Below, piece by piece: positions 16,280 through 25,178 of a stretch of 64,000 bases of DNA; the first letter of the stretch is position 1; the number at the start of each line of letters is the position of its first letter. Location of the stretch: assembly GCA_964454005.1 (NCBI GenBank), contig CAYVQE010000008.1:30263-94262 (forward strand), written 5' to 3'. Below the pieces are notes generated by a model. The model was not told the origin of the DNA, searched no databases, and saw only the letters and a program-made list of their open reading frames with translations. This DNA is from CAYVQE01 sp964454005. Lineage in GTDB: Bacteria > Myxococcota > B64-G9. A program made the position numbers and the translations under genes.

Positions 16280-16296
16280 GGGAATCCATCTAAATT
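16280..16296 (+). repeat. 17-bp repeat, copy 1, at contig edge
   Basis: GGGAATCCATCTAAATT occurs here directly before the gap and again at 20589-20605 in the same orientation. The two copies bracket the exopolysaccharide cassette. The GGGAATCCAT part resembles half of the ATTCCC/GGGAAT type of interspersed repeat of proteobacteria. Confidence 0.75.
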
Positions 16297-16306
16297 NNNN
16301 NNNNNN
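16297..16306. other. Assembly gap (10 N)
   Basis: Ten N mark a scaffold join of unknown true size. It is flanked by a 17-bp repeat on the left and a 24-bp repeat on the right that also occurs on the left. Confidence 0.97.
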
Positions 16307-16330
16307 CGCCAGGCCGCGGCCGGCAAGCGC
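16307..16330 (+). repeat. 24-bp direct repeat, copy 2, right of assembly gap
   Basis: Identical to 16076-16099. Confidence 0.8.
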
Positions 16331-16357
16331 CGTGGACGTCGGGCGGGGGACTTCCGA

Positions 16358-17797
16358 TCAGCGGGCGCCGCGGCCGGTCAGCACGATCCAGATCGTGCGC
16401 AGCAAGATGCGCATGTCGAGCCACAGGTTCCAGTGATCCACGTACTCGAGATCGAGGCGCATCCAGGTCTCGAAATCCGTGTCGCTGCGGCCGCTGACCT
16501 GCCACAGGCCCGTCAGCCCCGGGCGCATGGCCAGCCGGCGGCGCTGCCAACCGCGGATGCGCTGCTGCTCATCGACCGGCAACGGCCGCGGGCCGACCAG
16601 GCTCATGGTGCCGTTGAGCACGTTGAGCAGCTGAGGCAGCTCGTCCAGGCTGGTGCGCCGCAGCAGCCAACCCAGCCGGGTGACGCGCGGGTCGAGGCCG
16701 CGTTTGGGGCGCACCGGGGCAGCTGCGTCCGGCCCCGCGCCACGGGCATCGGCGTCGGAATGCATGGTGCGGAACTTGTACATCTTGAACCGCCGGCCGT
16801 GCAGACCGATGCGTTGCTGGATGAACAGCAGCGGCCGGCCCTGGCCGACCAGGGCCACCAGCCCCACCAGCAGCAGCAGCGGCGTTGCGATCACCAGGCC
16901 CACCAGGGCCAGCGAGAAGTCGAGTGCGTGCTTGATGCCCAGCCGTTCGGGGCGGGCGGCCGCACCGTGGAGCATGACGCAGGGAAGGCCGTGGTGGCTG
17001 AGCAACTTCCAGGCTGGACCGTCCGGCCGCAGCCAGTCGAGCACGAAATAGGCCGGTTTGCCCAGCTCCAGGCAGACCTGCAAGGCCGTATCGGCCGTGG
17101 CCGGTCGGTTGTGGGGTGGAAAGAAGACGACCTCGTCGATCGCCTCGGTATGCAAGACCTGGCGCAGCGCCTGCGGTGGACCGAGCAGCGGCGGCGCGGC
17201 CGCCTCCGGCTCCGAGGCGGAGCCGCTCGGCGCCGGGGCCGGATCGGCGGCTGCCGACAGGCGCCCCACCAGACGCGGCGGCAGCGGGGCAGCGTTCGCC
17301 GCCCGCACGAAGCGCGCCATGGCCAGCCCGGGCTCGCCGACCAGCAGCAATTGCAGGCGGCTGCGGTCGGTGCGGTGCAGGTAGCGCAAGCGCTGCAACA
17401 GCAGCAACCGCGCGGTGGCCATCAAAACGAACGAGGCGATCAGGAACAGCCCGACCAGCGATCGGTTGAGCACGATCTGGGTGGCGAACAGAACGCCGGC
17501 CAAAAGCACCAGTCCGGTCAGGTGAAGCTTGAGCAGCTGGAGCAACAACCGGCTCGGCCTCCAGGCCCGACCGGTCAGATCGTGCAGCCCGAAAGCCACG
17601 ACCAGAACCAACCAGCAGGGAGCCGCCAGGTAGACCAGCAGGGCATACTCGCGAAACGGCGGTGGTCGCTTGAGCAGGGGCAGGTAGGGCAGCAGTTCGG
17701 CGTGCAACGCGCGGGCCAAGCCCATGGCGGCGACGACCAGCAAGGCGTCGAGCAGCAGCAACGCGCGGTCCGGCCGAGTCGATTCAGTCGCCGTCAT
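16358..17797 (-). CDS. Exopolysaccharide polyprenyl glycosylphosphotransferase (WbaP/EpsE type)
   Basis: The protein has 479 residues, normal for the family. The N-terminal half has four membrane helices (DALLVVAAMGLARAL, ALLVYLAAPCWLVLVVAFGL, LTGLVLLAGVLFATQIVL, LVGLFLIASFVLMATARLLL) and a nucleotide-binding-like region. The C-terminal catalytic part has one re-entrant membrane helix, FIQQRIGLHGRRFKMYKFRT, RRTSLDELPQLLNVLNGTMS and PGLTGLWQVSGRSDTDFETW. It transfers a sugar phosphate from a nucleotide sugar to undecaprenyl phosphate, the first committed step of repeat-unit synthesis. It overlaps the preceding glycosyltransferase-like gene by 14 bp. Confidence 0.93.
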   Translation of the reverse strand: MTATESTRPDRALLLLDALLVVAAMGLARALHAELLPYLPLLKRPPPFREYALLVYLAAPCWLVLVVAFGLHDLTGRAWRPSRLLLQLLKLHLTGLVLLAGVLFATQIVLNRSLVGLFLIASFVLMATARLLLLQRLRYLHRTDRSRLQLLLVGEPGLAMARFVRAANAAPLPPRLVGRLSAAADPAPAPSGSASEPEAAAPPLLGPPQALRQVLHTEAIDEVVFFPPHNRPATADTALQVCLELGKPAYFVLDWLRPDGPAWKLLSHHGLPCVMLHGAAARPERLGIKHALDFSLALVGLVIATPLLLLVGLVALVGQGRPLLFIQQRIGLHGRRFKMYKFRTMHSDADARGAGPDAAAPVRPKRGLDPRVTRLGWLLRRTSLDELPQLLNVLNGTMSLVGPRPLPVDEQQRIRGWQRRRLAMRPGLTGLWQVSGRSDTDFETWMRLDLEYVDHWNLWLDMRILLRTIWIVLTGRGAR

Positions 17798-19640
17798 CGA
17801 CGATCTCTCCCAGGGCCTGGCAGGCGGTCGGCTGCAAGCTCAAACCCGGCCCGACCAGCCGGTCGACGAACTCGGCCGGCAACCGCGGGCGCAGCACGAA
17901 CACCCGGCGGCCGTTGACCAACGCCTCGCCCACCAGCCGCGGCGTGTCGCGCCCGCCGTCGATCCAAGGGACCACGATCGCCAGGTCGCGATCCACCTGC
18001 AGCGGTCCGAAGGCGTCTTTGAGGCCGCTGTCGACCACCAGGGCGCTGGGCTCCGCCGGCAGGCACGGCGCGGCCAGCTGCTGAATCCGCTGGTTCATTT
18101 GCCGGATGCGGCGGCTGGCGGCCATGTCGTCGCCGAGATGGATCACCAGCGCCCAGCCCACTGCGGCCCCCAGGGCCGCCCACAGCAGGGTGTGTCCCCA
18201 GTCGCGCCGGCGTCGCACGAAGGCCAGCATCAGCAAGCCGGCCAGCAACAGGGGCAGCTTCAGCAGCAATAGCTGGCGCAGGCCGTCGGCCGGCGACCAG
18301 GCGCCCAGGATCAGCCCGGCGAGCAGCCCGCCCAGCACCGCGCCGCCCAACAACCAGACCGGGCGCGGCCGCAGCGCCTCCAGGCCCCAGGCCAGCACCA
18401 CCGCCAGGGCCGGCACCAGCTCGAGCAGGTAGCGTTGGTTGTAGCAGATGCCATCGGTACGCGTCGGGCTCTGCAGCGCGAAGGCGCCCAGCAGGCCGCC
18501 CACCAGCAGGGAGATGGCCAACACCTCGCGGCGGCGGCCCGGGGTGTCTATCGTCGCGTCTGCCGACGGCGGCGACTGTCGGTCGGCGGAGCGACGGCGG
18601 CGCGCCAGCCACCAGCCCACCCAGGCCGCCAGCAACAGCCCCAGCGCCAACAGCAGCCAGGGCGACGACTGCAACCACGCTTTCTTCAACCCGTCGCCCG
18701 GGATCAAGAAAGCACCGGTGTCGGCATCCTTGGGCAGCAGGCGGGAGAAGGTGTAGTTGCCCCCGGGTTCGAAGGCCGGCCGGGCGGTGAAGTCGATCAA
18801 TCGGAAGTAGAGGATATGGAAGAAGTCGCCGATCCGCTCGCCGAGGCCACGGCCGGCTGCGACCGACAGGTATTTGCCACCCTTGGTGATGGGGTTGAAC
18901 ACGCCCAACCGGGCCAGGTTGTAGGCCGCGTTGGCCAGCAGGGGACCGGCCAGGCCCAGGCTGAACAGGCCCAGCGAACGCCAGCGGCGTTCGGACCACA
19001 GCATCAGGCCCAGCGCCAGCATGGCGGCGATGACGATGTTCTGGTATCGCACCCCGACGGCCAGGCCGGCCATCAGACCGGCCAGCAAGGCCAGGCACAG
19101 CGGCCCGCCGCTGCGCCGGCGCGCTGCCGACCACAGCGCGGCGCAGACCAGGCAGATAGACAAAGCATGGGGCCACAGCGCTTGGGCGTAGCCCAGGCTG
19201 TGGCCGCCCAGGACGAACAGGGCCGCGGCCAGCCAGGGGGTATGGGGCTGGTGTGCGTGCAAGCGGGCCAGTTGGAACACCAGCAGCGCCGCGATCAGCA
19301 GGGCCAGCGCGTTCAGCGCGAACAGCACCCGCCAGCCGAGCCAGTAGAAGGGCATGGCCAGCGGGGCATAGAGCGGCGGCACCCGGGTGGAGCGCAGCTC
19401 CAGCGGTCGCGAAAGGGGATGCGGGTCGAAGTGGGCCAGCTCGAGCGAAGCGCTCAAGCCGTCGTATTCGGGTACGCTCAGCCGGCCGGCGGCCTGGGTG
19501 CGCACCGAGGTCAGGTAGTGGTTTTCGTCTACGGTGAAGATGCCGAACACGGTGGTGGCCGTCAGGATGGCGGCGGTCGCCAGCAGGCCCGCGGCCAGCA
19601 GCAGACGGCGCACGGCAGGCTTGTAGGCCAGCCGTCGCAT
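17784..19640 (-). CDS. Polytopic membrane glycosyltransferase-like protein (PMT/GT39 type)
   Basis: The protein has 618 residues from the ATG at 19640, which shares one base with the stop codon of the WecG-like gene (TGATG), so the start is fixed by translational coupling. After an N-terminal membrane helix comes FTVDENHYL, an acidic loop like the catalytic Asp-Glu loop of lipid-dependent GT-C transferases. About ten membrane helices follow and then a C-terminal soluble domain of about 150 residues. It probably transfers a sugar from a polyprenyl carrier outside the inner membrane. The acceptor is unknown. A role in polymerising or modifying the exopolysaccharide is inferred from its neighbours. 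Confidence 0.75.
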   Translation of the reverse strand: MRRLAYKPAVRRLLLAAGLLATAAILTATTVFGIFTVDENHYLTSVRTQAAGRLSVPEYDGLSASLELAHFDPHPLSRPLELRSTRVPPLYAPLAMPFYWLGWRVLFALNALALLIAALLVFQLARLHAHQPHTPWLAAALFVLGGHSLGYAQALWPHALSICLVCAALWSAARRRSGGPLCLALLAGLMAGLAVGVRYQNIVIAAMLALGLMLWSERRWRSLGLFSLGLAGPLLANAAYNLARLGVFNPITKGGKYLSVAAGRGLGERIGDFFHILYFRLIDFTARPAFEPGGNYTFSRLLPKDADTGAFLIPGDGLKKAWLQSSPWLLLALGLLLAAWVGWWLARRRRSADRQSPPSADATIDTPGRRREVLAISLLVGGLLGAFALQSPTRTDGICYNQRYLLELVPALAVVLAWGLEALRPRPVWLLGGAVLGGLLAGLILGAWSPADGLRQLLLLKLPLLLAGLLMLAFVRRRRDWGHTLLWAALGAAVGWALVIHLGDDMAASRRIRQMNQRIQQLAAPCLPAEPSALVVDSGLKDAFGPLQVDRDLAIVVPWIDGGRDTPRLVGEALVNGRRVFVLRPRLPAEFVDRLVGPGLSLQPTACQALGEIVDDGD

Positions 19641-20431
19641 CAGCGCTCGCCCCGGAGCCGCTGGCCCAGCACCCGGGCGATGAACCGCGGATTGCCGACC
19701 GCATAGCGTCCGAACAGGCGTCGCGGATCGCTGGCCAACCGGGCCAACCACTCCAGACCGTGGTCCAGCATCCAGCGCGGACCGCGGGTCTGGCGGCCGA
19801 CGACGAAGTCGGCGGTGGCGCCGATGCACCAGACCACCGGTGCGGCCAGCTGGGAGCGGTGGCGCTCGACCCATAGCTCCTGGGTCGGACTGCCCATGCC
19901 CACCAGCAGCACGTCCGGTCGGGACGCCTCGATACGGTCCAGCACCGGCTGGCGGCCGGGGCCGACCTTGGGGAACATGCCGTGGTGGCTGCCGGCGACG
20001 ACGAGGCCGGGCCGGTGGCGCTGCAACCGGGCACAGGCGGCCCGGGCGACGCCGGGCTCGCCGCCCAACCAGTACAGGCGCAGCCCATCGGCCGCGCAGC
20101 GGTCGGCCAGATCCCAGATGAAGTCAGCGCCGGTCATCCGGGGGGGTAGGGTACGGCCCAGCAGCCTGGCGGCCAAACGGACGCCGGCGCCATCGCAGTA
20201 GACCAGATCGGCCCGGTTCAGCGCCCGGTGCAGCGCGACGTGTCGGCTGGCCAACTCGGCCACATGGGCGTTGAGGTACATCAGCAGCAGCGGCTGCCGC
20301 TGGCGGACGGCGCGGCTGACCCGATCCAGCAACTCTGCCAACTCGATCGCGGTCACCGGTATCCCGAGGATTTCCACGGTGGCGGGCTGGCCCGCGGTAT
20401 CCTGATCGGTGCCCATGTGATCGGTGCCCAT
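19640..20431 (-). CDS. WecG/TagA/CpsF family glycosyltransferase
   Basis: The protein is 263 residues from the ATG at 20431; ATG 20416 and TTG 20518 are alternatives and the ribosome site is weak for all of them. The two ATG codons lie in a 15-bp tandem duplication that gives MGTDH-MGTD. Family features include VTAIELAELLDRVSRAV, YLNAHVAELASRH, DGAGVRLAARLLG, PPRMTGADFIWDL, LGGEPGVA and GMGSPTQELWVERH. Members add N-acetylmannosamine-type sugars to a lipid-linked intermediate on the cytoplasmic face. It is the first of three coupled exopolysaccharide genes. Confidence 0.9.
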   Translation of the reverse strand: MGTDHMGTDQDTAGQPATVEILGIPVTAIELAELLDRVSRAVRQRQPLLLMYLNAHVAELASRHVALHRALNRADLVYCDGAGVRLAARLLGRTLPPRMTGADFIWDLADRCAADGLRLYWLGGEPGVARAACARLQRHRPGLVVAGSHHGMFPKVGPGRQPVLDRIEASRPDVLLVGMGSPTQELWVERHRSQLAAPVVWCIGATADFVVGRQTRGPRWMLDHGLEWLARLASDPRRLFGRYAVGNPRFIARVLGQRLRGER

Positions 20432-20588
20432 GGCGGCGATGCGGACCCCTTGTCGCGGCGAGGTCGATTTTGCTGCAGATTCCAACAGGCTGCCGACGAA
20501 CCTGGACGATGTTGGCAAATCGCACCATCCGGGTCAAGCCGGTCGGGGTCGAGAACTCCGGCGGTGGCGGCGGTAGCGCCGCCGTGAT

Positions 20589-20605
20589 GGGAATCCATCT
20601 AAATT
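20589..20605 (+). repeat. 17-bp repeat, copy 2
   Basis: GGGAATCCATCTAAATT, identical to 16280-16296, lies in the 250-bp non-coding stretch between the divergent wecG-like and holB genes. Confidence 0.75.
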
Positions 20606-20685
20606 GCTTTGACTTTTTGGTCGCAGCGGCCCAAAATGGCGCGCTTGGAGGTCGTCTGTCGGCCCTTGATTGAGAGGCGCTGGGC

Positions 20686-21723
20686 GTGAGCCGCTACCAG
20701 GAAATTCTGGGCCACCAGGGCCCGATCGAGCAGCTCGAGCGCGCCCGCCGCGGCGGCCGGGTGGCGCACGCCTACCTGTTCCACGGGCCGGACGGCGTCG
20801 GCAAGCAGCGTGTGGCGCTGGCCTTCGCCCAGGCGCTCAACTGCAGCGAGGCGGCGCGGGCCCCCTGCGGCGAGTGCGAATCCTGCAGAAAAATCGAGCG
20901 GTTCAATCATCCGGACGTGCGCCTGGTGGCCAGCGAGGCCCACCTGGTCGACGCCGGGCTGCTGGAGATGGAGCGCGGCACGCCGTCGGTGCAGATTCGC
21001 AACGAGCAGCTGGCCGAGTTGGCTGCCCTGTTCCGCCACCGGCCCTATTTGGGACGGACCAAGGTGGTGCTGGTGATCGATGCCGAGCGGCTGAACGAGT
21101 CCGCCCAGAACCGCTTCCTCAAGACACTCGAGGAGCCGTCGGCCGACTCGGTGATCATCCTGGTGACCGCCCACCCCGAGGCCCTGCTGGCTACCATTCG
21201 TTCACGGTGCCAGGCGCTGGTGTTCGGACCGCTGGCGCGCTCGATGGTGAGCCGCGCCCTGGAGACCGAACGCGGACTGGAGCCGGAGCGGGCCCGGGTG
21301 CTGGCGGGCATGGCCCACGGCAGCCTGGGCCGGGCCATGGAACTGGCCGAGGAACATGTCTGGAATGCGCGCGACGAAGCGATCGAGGCGCTGGCCCGCG
21401 CCCGCGGCGGCGACATGGCGGCGGTGCTCGAGGCCGCCGAGGCGGTGGGCGCCGGGGGTGCCGGCCGCGAGCGGCTCGAAGACCTGTTGGAGCTGTTGGA
21501 ACTCTGGTTGCGCGATCTGTTGCTTTGCCGGTTGGGGGTGGACGAAAGCATGCTGATCAACCGCGACCGCAGTCAGCACCTGCGGCGCGAGGCGGCCGAA
21601 CTGGCCCCGCGCCGGCTGCTGCGGTGGCTGGAGAAGCTGCGGGCGACCCGTGGCAGCCTGCGGGCCAACGCCAACCCCCGACTGGCCCTTGAGGGCGTTT
21701 TGTTGGAGATGGGGCGAGCGTGA
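20686..21723 (+). CDS. holB: DNA polymerase III delta-prime subunit
   Basis: The protein has 345 residues from a GTG at 20686 with GAGAGG upstream. It begins with the clamp-loader fold (YQEILGHQGPIEQLERA), Walker A-like GPDGVGKQR, the zinc-binding cysteines CGECESC, RLNESAQNRFLKTLEEP and the sensor segment TIRSRCQ. The C-terminal domain is diverged, as is normal for delta-prime. It is part of the clamp loader that places the sliding clamp on DNA. The next gene overlaps its stop (GTGA), an arrangement (holB followed by a PSP1/RicT gene) that is widespread in bacteria. Confidence 0.93.
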   Translation: MSRYQEILGHQGPIEQLERARRGGRVAHAYLFHGPDGVGKQRVALAFAQALNCSEAARAPCGECESCRKIERFNHPDVRLVASEAHLVDAGLLEMERGTPSVQIRNEQLAELAALFRHRPYLGRTKVVLVIDAERLNESAQNRFLKTLEEPSADSVIILVTAHPEALLATIRSRCQALVFGPLARSMVSRALETERGLEPERARVLAGMAHGSLGRAMELAEEHVWNARDEAIEALARARGGDMAAVLEAAEAVGAGGAGRERLEDLLELLELWLRDLLLCRLGVDESMLINRDRSQHLRREAAELAPRRLLRWLEKLRATRGSLRANANPRLALEGVLLEMGRA

Positions 21724-23195
21724 GCGACGATCGATCACAGGAGCCGGGGCCGGACCGGACGGACGAGCACGGTGCCCCCGACACCGCTGGCGACGGCGAC
21801 GGCCGGGCGCCGGCCGCGGCGCAGGAGGACGGGACGTCCGGAGCGGCCGCCGTGGTGGTGGAAGCACCGGCAGCCGAACGCGAGCCGGCCCCCGAGGCCC
21901 CGGATGCTCCGGCCAAGCCCGGGCAGCGGGCCGGCGTGCGGCTGGGCGACGGCAAGGTCTTCGATTTCGATCCGGGCAAGCTCGACCTGGGGGTGGGCGA
22001 CACGGTGGTGGTCAACAACGACCGCGACCTGAACCTGGGCCAGGTCTGCTACATCGTGCTGAACCGCGAGAAGCGCTCGCTGCGCAAGATCCAGCGGCGG
22101 GTCGGCTCCCACGACGTGCTGCTGATGCGGCGCAACGCCAAGCGCGAGGAGGAGGCCCACGAGTACTGCCAGCGCCGCATCGCCGAGCGCAAGCTGCCGA
22201 TGAAGCTGGTGCAAGCCGCTTTTCTCCACGGCGGCAACAAGGCCATCTTCTACTTCACCGCCGAAGGGCGGGTGGATTTCCGGGCCCTGGTCCGCGATCT
22301 GGCCCAACAGCTGCACGTGCGCATCGAGATGCGCCAGATCGGCGTCCGCGACGAGGCCAAGCTACTGGGTGGAATCGGCATTTGCGGCCAGCCGCTGTGT
22401 TGCGCCCGCTATTTGCGCAAGTTCGTGCCGGTGTCGATCAAGATGGCCAAGAACCAGGGCCTGGCGCTCAACCCGCAGAAGGTGTCCGGCCGGTGCGGTC
22501 GGCTGATGTGCTGCCTGGTCTACGAGGACGACACCTACCGCGAGCTGCGCCACGGCTTTCCGAAGCAGGGCAAGACCATCGATACGCCCGCCGGGCCCGG
22601 CAAGGTGATCGAGACGGACGTGCTCGGCGGCCGCGTGCGGGTGTTGACCCAGGGTGGCATCAGCAGCTTCACCCTGGCCCAGCTCGAGCGCGGCAGCCAG
22701 GAGTTGAACGAGGAGGGCAAGGCCGCCGCCCGCGGCGAGGATCGGGGTCAGAAGTCCCGGCGGCGCGATTCGCGGTCGGGCAAGGACCGGGGCAAGGGCC
22801 GCGCGCGTAGATCGGGCGAAGGCGGGGACCGAGACCGCACCGGCGAACGGGCCGGAACCGAGGACGATCGCCGGGCGGCGGCGGGCGAGCAAGCGGGCTC
22901 CGGGTCGGGCCGCAGCCGATCGAGCCGGCGTCGGCGCCGGCGCAAGGCGCGCAAGCCGACCGATGCAGGCGCGGCTCCTGCGGCCGGGGGTGAGAAGAAA
23001 GCCGGCGGCGCGGCTCCGGCGGCCGGGGGCGAGAAGAAAAAGCCCGCTGGTGCGGCCGGCGGCGAACGCAAGGCCGAGTCCGACTCCAGCTCCAAGCGCA
23101 AGAAACGTCGGCGGCGCTCGCGCCGCAAGCGCAAGCGGAACAAGAACGGCTCCGGCGGAAGCGCCGGCGGGGGTTCCTCCGGTGCCAGCAGCTGA
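21720..23195 (+). CDS. PSP1-domain protein (RicT/YaaT-like) with long basic tail
   Basis: The protein has 491 residues. An acidic/Ala-rich N-terminal extension of about 70 residues precedes the PSP1 core (about 70-330), which has FYFTAEGRVDFRALVRDLA, the Cys motifs GIGICGQPLCC and SGRCGRLMCC, and GLALNPQKVSG. In Bacillus, RicT is part of the Ric complex that binds iron-sulfur clusters and influences RNA processing; the same cysteines are present here. The last 160 residues are strongly basic and repetitive (AAGGEKK units, then Arg/Lys-rich KRKKRRRRSRRKRKRNK), suggesting RNA or ribosome binding. The GTG start overlaps the holB stop. Confidence 0.9.
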   Translation: MSDDRSQEPGPDRTDEHGAPDTAGDGDGRAPAAAQEDGTSGAAAVVVEAPAAEREPAPEAPDAPAKPGQRAGVRLGDGKVFDFDPGKLDLGVGDTVVVNNDRDLNLGQVCYIVLNREKRSLRKIQRRVGSHDVLLMRRNAKREEEAHEYCQRRIAERKLPMKLVQAAFLHGGNKAIFYFTAEGRVDFRALVRDLAQQLHVRIEMRQIGVRDEAKLLGGIGICGQPLCCARYLRKFVPVSIKMAKNQGLALNPQKVSGRCGRLMCCLVYEDDTYRELRHGFPKQGKTIDTPAGPGKVIETDVLGGRVRVLTQGGISSFTLAQLERGSQELNEEGKAAARGEDRGQKSRRRDSRSGKDRGKGRARRSGEGGDRDRTGERAGTEDDRRAAAGEQAGSGSGRSRSSRRRRRRKARKPTDAGAAPAAGGEKKAGGAAPAAGGEKKKPAGAAGGERKAESDSSSKRKKRRRRSRRKRKRNKNGSGGSAGGGSSGASS

Positions 23196-23237
23196 GCCGC
23201 GGTCCGTCATCCTCCATCCCGACAGGGGTCAACCGGC

Positions 23238-25178
23238 ATGAGCGATTCCTTCTACGTCACGACACCGATTTACTATGTCAACGACGTGCCCCACCTGGGC
23301 CACGCCTACACCACCATCGCGGCCGATGTGCTGGCGCGGCACCACCGCGCCCTGGGCCAGCGGGTGCTGTTCTTGACCGGCACCGATGAGCACGGGCAGA
23401 AGATCGACAAGGCGGCCCGCGAGCAAGGCCTGGAGCCGATCCAGCTGGCCGACCAGGTGGTCGAGCGGTTTCGGGCCCTGTGGGACCGGCTGGGTTTGAC
23501 CTTCGACGATTTCATCCGCACCACCGAGCCGCGCCACGAACAGTGCGTCCAGCGGCTGTGGCAGCGGTTGGCGGAACGCGGTGACATCTACCTGGGGGAC
23601 TATGAAGGCTGGTACTGTACCGGCTGCGAGGAGTACTACACCGAGTCCGCCCTGCTCGAAGGCGGGCTGTGCCCGATCCACAAGAAGCCGGTCGAGCGGC
23701 TGCAAGAGAAGTCGTACTTCTTCCGCATGTCCAAGTACGCGCAGCCGCTGTTGGAGCACATCGCGGCCCATCCCGAGTTCATCCAGCCCGAGATCCGGCG
23801 CAACGAAATCGTGGCTTTCGTCCGCGAGGGATTGCGCGATCTGAGCATCTCGCGCACCTCGTTCCGCTGGGGCGTTCCGGTGCCCGACGATCCCGACCAC
23901 GTCATCTACGTCTGGATCGATGCCCTGACCAACTACATCTCGGCCCTGGAGTGGGACGGCAGCGATGCAGGCGGTGAGCGTTTCCAGGAATTCTGGCCGG
24001 CGGTGCACCTGATCGGCAAGGACATCTTGCGCTTCCACGCCGTCTATTGGCCCACCGTGCTGCTGGCCGCCGGCCTGCCCCTGCCGCGCACCATCTTCGC
24101 CCACGGCTGGTGGACGGTGGGCGGCGAGAAGATGTCGAAGTCGCTGCGCAACGCGGTCGAGCCGCACGCGCTGGTCGACGCCTACGGCAACGATGCGGTG
24201 CGCTATTTCCTGCTGCGCGAGGTGCCTTTCGGGTTGGACGGCGATTTCTCGCATCCGGCCATCATCGGCCGTCTCAACGCCGAGCTGGCCAATGACCTGG
24301 GTAACCTGGTGCGTCGCTCGGTGGCCATGACGGCCAAGTACACGGCCGGCCGGGTGCCGGCCGCGGCCGAGGCCCGGCCGCTCGAGCGCGAGTTGGTGGC
24401 CACGGCCGAGCGGGTGGCGCTCCAGACGGCCGAGCACCTCGAAGCCTGCGCCTTCCATAAGGCGCTGGTGACCCTGTGGGAGCTGGTGCGGGCCGCCAAC
24501 CGCTACATCGACGATGCCGAGCCCTGGGCGCTGAACAAGGCCGGCGAGGACGAACGACTAGGCACGGTGCTCTACCACATCCTGGAGTCCATCCGCTGGG
24601 TGGCCGTGATGGTCGATCCGTTCATGCCCGACAGCGCCGGCAGGATACTCGAGCAGCTCGGGCTGGATCCGGAGCCCGATCAGCGCACCCGGGACCGGAT
24701 CGCCGAGTGGGGCGGACTGCCGCCCGGTATCCAGGTGCGGCCCGCCGAAGCGCTCTTTCCCCGCATCGAGCCCGATCGGGCCGAGGCCCTGATCGAGCAG
24801 TTCGACGCTGCCGCTGCGGTCGACGGCGAGACCACCGAACCGGAGGCGAACGTGATCACCATCGACGATCTCAAGCAGATCGACCTGCGGGTGGGTCTGG
24901 TGCGCGAGGCCCGGTCAGTACCCAAGAGCAAGAAGCTGATCGTGCTGCAGATCGACCTGGGTGAAGAGCAACCGCGCCAGGTGGTCGCGGGCATCGGCCA
25001 GGCTTACGCCGCGGAGGACCTGATCGGCAAGCGACTGCTGGTGGTGGCCAATCTGGAGCCGGTTGAGTTGATGGGTGTCGAGTCGCGCGGCATGCTGTTG
25101 GCGGCCGGCCCCGGTGGCCAGCGCGTGGTGGTGGCCGAGTTCGACGGCGACCTGCCAGGGGGCGAGCCGGTCCATTGA
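23238..25178 (+). CDS. metG: Methionyl-tRNA synthetase
   Basis: The protein has 646 residues with the class I signatures PHLGH (about residue 18) and KMSKS (298-302), and the zinc knuckle CTGCEEYY with CPIHKKP. After the anticodon-binding helical domain comes a linker and a C-terminal OB-fold tRNA-binding domain (DLKQIDLRVGLVREARSVPK, GVESRGMLLAA) that helps dimerisation and tRNA capture. The start codon is ATG and the gene follows the PSP1 gene by 42 bp. The next gene starts inside its stop codon. Confidence 0.97.
   Translation: MSDSFYVTTPIYYVNDVPHLGHAYTTIAADVLARHHRALGQRVLFLTGTDEHGQKIDKAAREQGLEPIQLADQVVERFRALWDRLGLTFDDFIRTTEPRHEQCVQRLWQRLAERGDIYLGDYEGWYCTGCEEYYTESALLEGGLCPIHKKPVERLQEKSYFFRMSKYAQPLLEHIAAHPEFIQPEIRRNEIVAFVREGLRDLSISRTSFRWGVPVPDDPDHVIYVWIDALTNYISALEWDGSDAGGERFQEFWPAVHLIGKDILRFHAVYWPTVLLAAGLPLPRTIFAHGWWTVGGEKMSKSLRNAVEPHALVDAYGNDAVRYFLLREVPFGLDGDFSHPAIIGRLNAELANDLGNLVRRSVAMTAKYTAGRVPAAAEARPLERELVATAERVALQTAEHLEACAFHKALVTLWELVRAANRYIDDAEPWALNKAGEDERLGTVLYHILESIRWVAVMVDPFMPDSAGRILEQLGLDPEPDQRTRDRIAEWGGLPPGIQVRPAEALFPRIEPDRAEALIEQFDAAAAVDGETTEPEANVITIDDLKQIDLRVGLVREARSVPKSKKLIVLQIDLGEEQPRQVVAGIGQAYAAEDLIGKRLLVVANLEPVELMGVESRGMLLAAGPGGQRVVVAEFDGDLPGGEPVH

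Larger units (their letters stand above)
16055..16296 (-). pseudogene. Decayed, internally deleted polyprenyl glycosylphosphotransferase paralogue
   Basis: A short minus-strand frame (stop near 16055, running into the N gap) translates to ALREVLQIEAIDEVIFFPPH-KRPG followed at once by MRPRLTGPWQVSGR-GAR. These two blocks correspond to segments that are well over 150 residues apart in the intact gene at 16358-17797 (ALRQVLHTEAIDEVVFFPPH and MRPGLTGLWQVSGR). The substitutions, many of them silent, show a diverged paralogue with a large internal deletion rather than a simple assembly copy. The N-terminal part would lie across the assembly gap. It cannot be functional. Confidence 0.7.

Noticed and set aside
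14729..17917. Very long plus-strand open frame across the gap
   Set aside because: It is Arg/Pro-rich, crosses the N run, and lies opposite the histidine kinase and glycosylphosphotransferase genes that have full motifs.
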